Source: LMUY01 sp964245495 (GTDB lineage Bacteria; Pseudomonadota; Alphaproteobacteria; Acetobacterales; Acetobacteraceae). Taken from it: 21,547 nucleotides of DNA. The position numbers and the translations under genes are program-made. Under the pieces are notes generated by a model. The model had not been told where the DNA came from. It searched no databases and was given only the letters and a program-made list of their open reading frames with translations. Location of the stretch: positions 1-21,547 of the forward strand of contig CAXTNC010000032.1 of NCBI GenBank assembly GCA_964245495.1, written 5' to 3'. Position 1 is the first letter of the stretch, and every line of letters begins with the position of its first letter. Below are positions 16,825-21,547 of the stretch, one piece after another.

Positions 16825-16995
16825 ATGACCTTCAACAAAGCCAAGTTCATCGAGGAACTGGACAAGGCGGACGTCTTCACGCCTGCCCAGGTCCGCGCGC
16901 TGGCAGACGCGCTCGATGCGTCGATCTATGAAGCGCCGAAGCCGGGCTACTGGGCTGCCAGGCTCGGCATCCCGCCCTTCGAGACCCGGCGCTGA
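16825..16995 (+). CDS. Small protein coupled to ureE (orf56), unknown function
   Basis: A 56-residue open frame between ureC and ureE with a full set of gene signals. The ATG at 16825 has AGGG 7 bases upstream, and its TGA shares bases with the ureE ATG (TGATG). The product begins MTFNKAKFIEELDKAD and is helical and charged through about residue 36 (FTPAQVRALADALDAS), then turns to an aromatic/proline segment, KPGYWAARLGIPPFETRR. The helical part faintly recalls the short amphipathic helices of DUF1640-like or other small alphaproteobacterial proteins, but I do not recognise the family. No cysteine or histidine is present, so nickel binding is unlikely. It is not part of the canonical ureABCDEFG set; the coupling suggests it is really translated. 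Confidence 0.7.
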   Translation: MTFNKAKFIEELDKADVFTPAQVRALADALDASIYEAPKPGYWAARLGIPPFETRR

Positions 16996-17450
16996 TGCTG
17001 CGCGCCGCCAAAATCCTTCCTGCCGGCGCCTGGAACGACGCCCTGGAGGACGACCGGGTGCTGATCGACTTCGACCGCCGCCACCGCCGCCGGGTCGTGC
17101 TGCCGACGGAAGCGGGCGAGGACATCCTGCTCGACCTGCCGCAGGCGGTGCGGCTGCGCGACGGGGACGCGTTGCAGGCCGATGACGGCCGCATCATCCG
17201 CGTGGTGGCCCGGCCGGAGCCGGTGCTGGACATCCACGCCCACGGCGCCGCGGAACTGGTGCGCATCGCCTGGCACCTCGGCAACCGGCATCTGCCGGTG
17301 CAACTGCTGGGCGAGCGCATCCGCATCCGGGCGGACCACGTGATCGCCGACATGGTGCGCGGGCTGGGCGGGCATGCGGAAGCGCTGGATGCGCCGTTTG
17401 ACCCGGAAGGCGGGGCATATGCCGGGGGGCATGGCCATGACGGCGAGTAA
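16995..17450 (+). CDS. ureE: Urease accessory protein UreE (nickel metallochaperone)
   Basis: A 151-residue dimeric chaperone that delivers Ni2+ to the UreDFG-urease complex. The N-terminal peptide-binding domain covers about residues 1-70 and the metal-binding domain about 75-140. Recognisable parts are the basic DFDRRHRRRVVLPTEAGED (25-43), RVVARPEPVLDIHA (69-82) and AWHLGNRHLPVQLLGERIRIRAD, where H93 and H98 flank the conserved GNRH. The C-terminal tail is short, with only GGHGHDG as a histidine-rich patch, unlike the long His tails of some homologues. The start overlaps orf56. Confidence 0.95.
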   Translation: MLRAAKILPAGAWNDALEDDRVLIDFDRRHRRRVVLPTEAGEDILLDLPQAVRLRDGDALQADDGRIIRVVARPEPVLDIHAHGAAELVRIAWHLGNRHLPVQLLGERIRIRADHVIADMVRGLGGHAEALDAPFDPEGGAYAGGHGHDGE

Positions 17451-17919
17451 GGTGCCAGCGCGCCCGCTCTCATTTTGGGAAGGCTGGGCGCTTACCTTAT
17501 TTGTAGGCGTTCTGGTAAGCGGCTACTTAGGGGCAATTGCTTTTTTCTTACCCTCTGCCATCCGTTCTCCTCTGCAATCATCATTAATCTTGTTTCCTAT
17601 TGAGGTTACTACACAAATGATTTTCGCTGTTCCCCTCGCTTTCCTCATGGGAGCTGCGCCTATATCTCTAACTTATGTGTTGTTAAGAAAGTTTGGCAGG
17701 AGACTAAGTTCTTCTATTTACAGTCGTGTCGTCTTAGGAGTTATCTTTGGTCTACCATGGGTAGCTATATATCAAATTGTGTTATCTGGCGCTAGCTCCA
17801 ATCTTCGGCAGATAAATCTATCAGCATTCGTTCCAGACTATGATCCTGCTGCAAGTATAATGGCAGCATCTATAGGCGTCTCTCTTGTTACTCGCCGAAA
17901 CTGGTTGGGATTTGCGTGA
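17437..17919 (+). CDS. AT-rich hypothetical membrane protein inside the urease operon (orf160)
   Basis: A 160-residue integral membrane protein of unknown function. Hydrophobic segments at about 16-38, 48-82 (probably two helices), 96-117 and perhaps 138-152 suggest four or five passes; charged loops include RKFGRRL (84-90) and DYDPAA. No His/Cys metal motif, and no similarity I recognise to HupE/UreJ, UreH, UreI or NikA-type permeases. The ATG at 17437 has GGGGGG 7 bases upstream; an ATG two codons earlier is possible. It begins inside the end of ureE and its TGA overlaps the ureF GTG (GTGA). Base composition is sharply different: G+C is 23 of 60 at 17581-17640 and 26 of 60 at 17641-17700, against 43 of 60 at 17281-17340. 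It uses TTA, TCT, ATA and AGA-type codons rare in its neighbours. Probably horizontally acquired. Confidence 0.8.
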   Translation: MTASKVPARPLSFWEGWALTLFVGVLVSGYLGAIAFFLPSAIRSPLQSSLILFPIEVTTQMIFAVPLAFLMGAAPISLTYVLLRKFGRRLSSSIYSRVVLGVIFGLPWVAIYQIVLSGASSNLRQINLSAFVPDYDPAASIMAASIGVSLVTRRNWLGFA

Positions 17920-17990
17920 CATCTGATTTATCACTTCTGCTTACCTGGCTTTCCCCAGCATTCCCAACTGGAGGCTACGCCTATAGTCAT
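17465..17990. other. AT-rich compositional island spanning orf160 and the 5' end of ureF
   Basis: From just inside orf160 to about codon 25 of ureF the DNA is near 40-50% G+C and AT-rich in third codon positions; outside it returns abruptly to about 70%. Both edges fall inside coding sequence and all frames are intact. No inverted repeat, target-site duplication or transposase was seen at the edges. This looks like a homologous-type replacement from another urease operon rather than a mobile-element insertion. Confidence 0.7.
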
Positions 17991-18569
17991 GGGCTGGAAT
18001 GGGCCGTCGATGTGGGGGACGTGCGCGACGAGGCGAGCGCGGCCGGTTGGCTGGCGGACTTGCTGAACCACGGGCCGGGCTGGACAGACCCGATTCTGCT
18101 GCGCCATGCCCACCGTTGCCGCACCTCCGCGGATTTGGCGGCAGTGGCAAGCATCACAGCTGCGTCCCAGCCCAGCGCCGAACGCCGCTTGGAGTCGCTG
18201 GCCCAAGGCACCGCCTTCGCCCTCGCGTCCAAAGTCTGGGGCGCACCCTTGCTGGCCGCGCAACCGGGCCAAGTCGCCTACCCCGTCGCCCTCGGCGCGC
18301 TCGCCGCCGCCCACGCCGTGCCGGAGGACGACGCCGCCCTCGGCCTGCTGCACGCCTTCACGGCCAACCTCGTCTCCGCCGCCGTGCGCCTCGTGCCCCT
18401 CGGCCAGACCGCCGGGCTGCGCATCCTGGCCGGCCTGGCGCCCACCATCGCCGCCGTGGCGGCCAGCACGGCGCACGCCACGCTGGACGACATCGGCGGC
18501 GCGTGCTTCCGCTCCGACATCGCCTCCATGCGCCACGAAACCCAGTACACGAGGCTGTTCCGCACATGA
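17916..18569 (+). CDS. ureF: Urease accessory protein UreF
   Basis: A 217-residue all-helical protein that works with UreD and UreG, probably gating GTP hydrolysis during nickel insertion. The N-terminus LLLTWLSPAFPTGGYAYSHGLEWAV (first part at 7-20) and the C-terminal SDIASMRHETQYTRLFR (200-216) are textbook UreF. The start is a GTG at 17916 overlapping the orf160 stop. The first 25 codons use AT-ending codons (for example GAT TTA TCA CTT), while the rest is strongly GC-biased, with the switch near 17990, so the gene seems to be a composite. The protein reads normally across the switch. Confidence 0.96.
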   Translation: MTSDLSLLLTWLSPAFPTGGYAYSHGLEWAVDVGDVRDEASAAGWLADLLNHGPGWTDPILLRHAHRCRTSADLAAVASITAASQPSAERRLESLAQGTAFALASKVWGAPLLAAQPGQVAYPVALGALAAAHAVPEDDAALGLLHAFTANLVSAAVRLVPLGQTAGLRILAGLAPTIAAVAASTAHATLDDIGGACFRSDIASMRHETQYTRLFRT

Positions 18570-19183
18570 CCAGCGAACATGGCCCGCTCCGCGTAGGCGT
18601 CGGCGGCCCGGTCGGCTCCGGCAAGACGGCGCTGATGGACGCGCTGTGCCGGGCGCTGTCGCCGCGCTACGACATCGCCGCCATCACCAACGACATCTAC
18701 ACCAAGGAGGATGCCGAGTTCCTCACCCGCGCCGGGTCGCTGGCGCCGGAGCGCATCCTCGGCATCGAGACCGGCGGCTGCCCGCACACCGCCATCCGCG
18801 AGGACGCCAGCATCAACCTCGCCGGCGTGGCCGAACTGCGGCGGCGCTTCCCCGCGCTGGACCTGATCCTGATCGAGAGCGGCGGCGACAACCTGGCCGC
18901 CACCTTCAGCCCGGAACTGGCCGACCTCACCCTTTACGTCATCGACGTGTCCGCCGGCGACAAGATCCCCCGCAAGGGCGGACCCGGCATCACCCGCTCC
19001 GACCTGCTGGTCATCAACAAGACCGACCTCGCCCCCCACGTCGGCGCCAGCCTGGAGGTGATGGATCGCGACAGCCGGCGGATGCGCGGCGAGCGGCCGT
19101 TCGTGTTCACCAATATCCGGGCGGGGGAGGGCGTGGCTGCCGTTGCCGGGTTCGTGGAACGCGCGGGCGGGCTGGCGCGCTAA
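18566..19183 (+). CDS. ureG: Urease accessory GTPase UreG
   Basis: A 205-residue SIMIBI-class GTPase that couples GTP hydrolysis to nickel delivery into urease. It shows the P-loop GGPVGSGKT (13-21), the Ni/Zn-binding CPH motif (72-74) used at the UreG dimer interface, ESGGDNLAATFSPEL (104-118) and the guanine-specificity NKTD (151-154). Length and motifs are those of a functional protein. The ATG at 18566 overlaps the ureF TGA (ATGA). It is the last urease gene here; no nickel or urea transporter follows. Confidence 0.98.
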   Translation: MTSEHGPLRVGVGGPVGSGKTALMDALCRALSPRYDIAAITNDIYTKEDAEFLTRAGSLAPERILGIETGGCPHTAIREDASINLAGVAELRRRFPALDLILIESGGDNLAATFSPELADLTLYVIDVSAGDKIPRKGGPGITRSDLLVINKTDLAPHVGASLEVMDRDSRRMRGERPFVFTNIRAGEGVAAVAGFVERAGGLAR

Positions 19184-19193
19184 CTCCTTCAAG

Positions 19194-19199
19194 AAGGGA
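19194..19199 (+). promoter_or_regulatory. Ribosome-binding site of the quinone oxidoreductase gene
   Basis: AAGGGA, 5 bases before the ATG at 19205. Part of it can pair in a small hairpin (CCTTC 19186-19190 with GAAGG 19193-19197), which might slightly mask it. Confidence 0.45.
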
Positions 19200-19204
19200 C
19201 GGCC

Positions 19205-20176
19205 ATGAGGACGCACGGCATGAGGGTGCACGAGTACGGTGGCCCGGAGGCGATGCGCTGGGAGGAGTACGACCTGCCCGCGCCCAGCCCCGACCAGGTG
19301 CTGCTGCGCCATACGGCGGTGGGGCTGAACTACATCGACGTGTACCAGCGCACCGGGCTGTACCCGCAAACCATGCCGTTCGTGCCCGGCTCGGAGGGCG
19401 CCGGCGTGGTGGAGACGCTGGGCGAAGGCGTCACCGGCGTCGCGGTTGGAAACCGGGCGGCGTATGCCGGGCCGATCGGCGCCTACGCCGAGCGCCGGCT
19501 GATCGCGGCCGACCGGTTGGTGCTGCTGCCCAACGCCATAGACGACCGCATGGCGGCGGCGATGATGCTGCAAGGCATGACGGTGCAGTACCTGCTCCGC
19601 CGCAGCTACAAGGTGCAGCGCGGCGACACCATCCTGGCCCACGCCGCGGCCGGCGGGGTGGGGCTGATCCTGTGCCAATGGGCGCATTCGCTCGGCGCAA
19701 CGGTGATCGGCACCGTGTCCACGCCGGCCAAGGCCGAACTGGCCCGGGCGCATGGCTGCGATCATCCTCTCGTGCTGGGCGAAACGGATTTCGTGGCGCG
19801 CACCATGGAACTGACCGGCGGCGAGGGCGTGCCGGCCGTGTACGACAGCATCGGCCGCGACACGTTCCACCGTTCGCTGGCCTGCCTGCGCACGAACGGC
19901 ACCCTGGTTCTGTTCGGCCAGGCTTCCGGCGCGGTGGAGCCGATCGACCCCAATATCCTGGTGAAAGGCTCTTTTTACCTGACCCGGCCCACGCTGGCCA
20001 CCTTCGCGGCCAAGCGCGCCGACTTGGAAGCGATGGCGGCCGACCTGTTCGCGGTCGTGGCTTCCGGCGCCGTGCGCATCGTGGTCAACCAGAGCTATTC
20101 GCTGGCGGATGCCGCCCGCGCGCACGGGGACCTGGAAGCCCGGCGCACCACCGGCTCCACCGTGCTGACAGTATGA
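19205..20176 (+). CDS. NADPH:quinone oxidoreductase (zinc-free MDR family, QorA-like)
   Basis: A 323-residue cytosolic medium-chain dehydrogenase/reductase. Family marks are GLNYIDVYQRTGLYP (40-54), PGSEGAGVVETLGEGV (61-76), MLQGMTVQYLL (121-131) and the NADPH-binding AAAGGVG (147-153), followed by a Rossmann core and DSIGRDTFHRSL. The zinc ligands of alcohol dehydrogenases are missing, as expected for quinone reductases (zeta-crystallin type). The start is the ATG at 19205, supported by AAGGGA; an in-frame ATG at 19220 is an alternative and would fit the typical N-terminus (MRVHEYGGPEA). It lies 21 bases after ureG and may be read from the same transcript, without a known functional link to urease. 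Confidence 0.92.
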   Translation: MRTHGMRVHEYGGPEAMRWEEYDLPAPSPDQVLLRHTAVGLNYIDVYQRTGLYPQTMPFVPGSEGAGVVETLGEGVTGVAVGNRAAYAGPIGAYAERRLIAADRLVLLPNAIDDRMAAAMMLQGMTVQYLLRRSYKVQRGDTILAHAAAGGVGLILCQWAHSLGATVIGTVSTPAKAELARAHGCDHPLVLGETDFVARTMELTGGEGVPAVYDSIGRDTFHRSLACLRTNGTLVLFGQASGAVEPIDPNILVKGSFYLTRPTLATFAAKRADLEAMAADLFAVVASGAVRIVVNQSYSLADAARAHGDLEARRTTGSTVLTV

Positions 20177-20187
20177 AGGCGCGCTGA

Positions 20188-20523
20188 GTGTCCGAGGCGC
20201 GGGTCAAGGCCAAGCTGTGGGTGCAGATGGCGCTGCGCCTGGGGCAGGGGGCTGCGCGCGCCGGCGTGGTGGTGCGCAGCGGCGACCCGGATGCGGGCGG
20301 CGTGCTGGTGGTGCTGCGGGGACGGGAGGGGCTGGTCGTGCTGTCCCAGGTGCGTGCGGGAGAAGGCGAGGCTGCCTGGCTGCGCGGTACCGGAGAAGCG
20401 CCTGTGACGGAAGCGGCAGCAGACGCGTACGTGGCGCGGCAGTGCGGCTTCGACCCGGATCTTTGGGTGCTGGAGTTCGAGGCGCCCGACTACCTGCCGC
20501 CGTTCAGCGGCAAGATCGTCTGA
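20188..20523 (+). CDS. DUF1491 family protein
   Basis: A 111-residue cytoplasmic protein of unknown function. The pattern fits DUF1491, a family I know mainly from Alphaproteobacteria: RVKAKLWVQMALRLGQ near the start, VVVRSGDPDAGGVLVVL (27-43) and a C-terminal DPDLWVLEFEAPD (89-101). The start is a GTG at 20188 with AAGG 8 bases upstream, 11 bases after the oxidoreductase stop; the two are probably co-transcribed. Its presence supports the alphaproteobacterial assignment of the window. Confidence 0.85.
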   Translation: MSEARVKAKLWVQMALRLGQGAARAGVVVRSGDPDAGGVLVVLRGREGLVVLSQVRAGEGEAAWLRGTGEAPVTEAAADAYVARQCGFDPDLWVLEFEAPDYLPPFSGKIV

Positions 20524-20730
20524 GCCGGTTTTCAATCAGTCGTTCACTGTTGCTTGATCTCGTCGACACTTGTTGCCGCTTTGCCACAATATTGCAGAAT
20601 TAGCCACAGTACCCTCCCGGCAGCGAGTTGCAGTGGTAATGTGCCTTCACCGAGAGCCGGTGGGGCGAGTCCTCGACCATCGTGCGGGTGGCTGCGCGCG
20701 AGCGCAGGTAATGTCTTGAGGAGAGAAAGA
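20524..20730 (+). other. Leader region before the outer-membrane protein gene
   Basis: These 207 bases hold no reading frame of note. The first half (about 20530-20610) is AT-rich for this genome and includes the palindrome CAATATTG at 20587-20594; it probably contains the promoter of the next gene, but no clean -35/-10 pair could be identified. Confidence 0.45.
20718..20723 (+). promoter_or_regulatory. Ribosome-binding site of the outer-membrane protein gene
   Basis: GAGGAG, 7 bases before the ATG at 20731. A strong site that fixes the start of this abundant-type porin or barrel protein. Confidence 0.65.
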
Positions 20731-21547
20731 ATGAAGCTCCGCAACGCGCTGCTGGCCGCGACCGTCCTGGCCGTGCCTGCAGCCATCCTGGCCGCGCCGG
20801 TGGCCCAGGCCCAGCCGGCCGATGGCCTCTACATCGGCGCCGGCGCCGGCGGCAACATCCTCCAGACGGAGGCGGTGCGCCGCATCAGCAACGGCCCGGC
20901 CAACTTCGGCCGCGGCACGGACTACCGCTTCGACGCCGGCCCGGTCGTGGTCGGCAGCGTCGGATACGGCCTCGGCCGGTTGGTGGAGCAGGTGGGCCTC
21001 CCGGACCTCGCGTTCCTGACCGGCTTCCGCATCGAGTTGCAGGGCGCGTACTACTCCAACCGGATCAACCGGCTGAAGAACGGCGGCGCCGGCTTCCTGC
21101 AGCCCACGTCCACCGGCGGCGAAGAGAACAAGTACGGGGCCTTCGTCAACGTCCTGTATGACGTGCCGCTCAGGTCGTACGGCATCGACTCTCCCGTGAA
21201 CCCGTACATCGGAGTTGGCGGCGGGTACATCCACAACCAGTACAACAACCTGCACGTCACCACGGTCAACCCCAACGGCACCACAGCGCAGTTCCTGCGC
21301 AGCACTGGCCAAAACGACAACGCTGCCGTGCAAGGGATCGCCGGCGTGGCGTTCCCGCTCGACGGCTTGACGCCCGGCCTGTCGCTCACCGCCGAGTACC
21401 GCTTCATGGGCGAGATCGGCGGCCGTTCCATCAAGGAGCAGTATTTCGCCCCTCGCGTCGCCATTGGGACGAAGCAGAAGTTCGCCACGGACGATTTCAA
21501 CCACAGCATCCTGGCCGGCGTGCGGTACTCCTTCGGCACGCCCACCC
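20731..21547 (+). CDS. Outer-membrane beta-barrel protein (OmpA-like N-terminal domain), partial at right edge
   Basis: 272 residues are visible and the frame is open to the window end. A Sec signal peptide begins MKLRNALLAATVLAVPA with a likely cleavage after AQA (residues 25-27). The mature part shows alternating aromatic/glycine strands typical of an eight-stranded barrel: GLYIGAGAGGN, RIELQGAYYSNR, KYGAFVNVLYDV, NPYIGVGGGYIHNQY, LTAEYRFMGEI and SILAGVRYSFG, the last strand being near the edge. In Acetobacteraceae such barrels are commonly followed by an OmpA peptidoglycan-binding domain; whether that follows here cannot be seen. Frames on the opposite strand in this stretch are shadows. 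Confidence 0.88.
   Translation, partial: MKLRNALLAATVLAVPAAILAAPVAQAQPADGLYIGAGAGGNILQTEAVRRISNGPANFGRGTDYRFDAGPVVVGSVGYGLGRLVEQVGLPDLAFLTGFRIELQGAYYSNRINRLKNGGAGFLQPTSTGGEENKYGAFVNVLYDVPLRSYGIDSPVNPYIGVGGGYIHNQYNNLHVTTVNPNGTTAQFLRSTGQNDNAAVQGIAGVAFPLDGLTPGLSLTAEYRFMGEIGGRSIKEQYFAPRVAIGTKQKFATDDFNHSILAGVRYSFGTPT

Noticed and set aside
17374..17436. N-terminal extension of orf160 into ureE
   Set aside because: The added residues are an out-of-frame reading of ureE and basic in nature; the ATG at 17437 has a well-spaced ribosome-binding site.
17437..17919. orf160 as a HupE/UreJ, UreH or UreI transporter
   Set aside because: The His-containing motifs of the nickel permease families and the length and motifs of urea channels are missing; I leave the function open.
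17437..17990. Insertion sequence or phage cargo at the AT-rich island
   Set aside because: No transposase, terminal inverted repeats or target duplications; both edges are inside intact coding frames.
20550..20605. Sigma70 promoter before the outer-membrane protein gene
   Set aside because: TTGCCG and CACAAT elements occur but not with acceptable spacing; the best spaced pair matches only two of six at -10.
20647..21504. Minus-strand frame opposite the outer-membrane protein gene
   Set aside because: The plus-strand gene has a strong ribosome-binding site, a signal peptide and barrel strands; the opposite frame shows none.

Overview
The window is GC-rich DNA (about 70% in typical coding stretches), densely packed and free of insertion sequences or phage genes. 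It looks like a chromosomal segment of an alphaproteobacterium, probably Rhodospirillales/Acetobacteraceae. That is an inference from GC content, a DUF1491 gene, an OmpA-type barrel of the kind found in that group, and the urease gene order. No rRNA or marker protein is present to prove it.

Layout. 1-1674 (minus strand): a partial ribbon-helix-helix antitoxin-like gene, a PduO-type cobalamin adenosyltransferase, and a CDF metal exporter whose stop overlaps the adenosyltransferase start. 1675-1894: a gene-free stretch with four hairpins, three of which form a compact REP-like block. 1895-13302 (minus strand): one tightly coupled respiratory operon, actABCDEF - orf210 - coxB - coxA - coxC - coxD. 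It encodes alternative complex III (ACIII, a quinol:cytochrome c oxidoreductase unrelated to bc1) followed by a caa3-type cytochrome oxidase. Every junction is an overlap of a few bases or a 1-base gap. The oxidase subunit I has the YSHPxVY signature of A2-type oxidases, and CoxB carries its own C-terminal cytochrome c, so the cluster plausibly builds a complete quinol-to-oxygen electron chain. 13303-13670 is a divergent control region.

13671-19183 (plus strand): a urease operon, ureD-ureA-ureB-ureC-orf56-ureE-orf160-ureF-ureG, with UreC carrying all the usual nickel-site residues. Two unexplained genes are embedded in it. orf56 is a 56-residue protein coupled to ureE. orf160 is a multi-pass membrane protein of about 40% GC, and its AT-rich sequence runs on through roughly the first 25 codons of ureF. 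This compositional island inside an otherwise high-GC operon is the most unusual signal in the window.

19205-20523: an NADPH:quinone oxidoreductase and a DUF1491 protein. 20524-20730: a more AT-rich leader. 20731 to the right edge: the N-terminal beta-barrel part of an outer-membrane protein, cut by the window end. I saw no tRNA, rRNA, CRISPR array or transposase.
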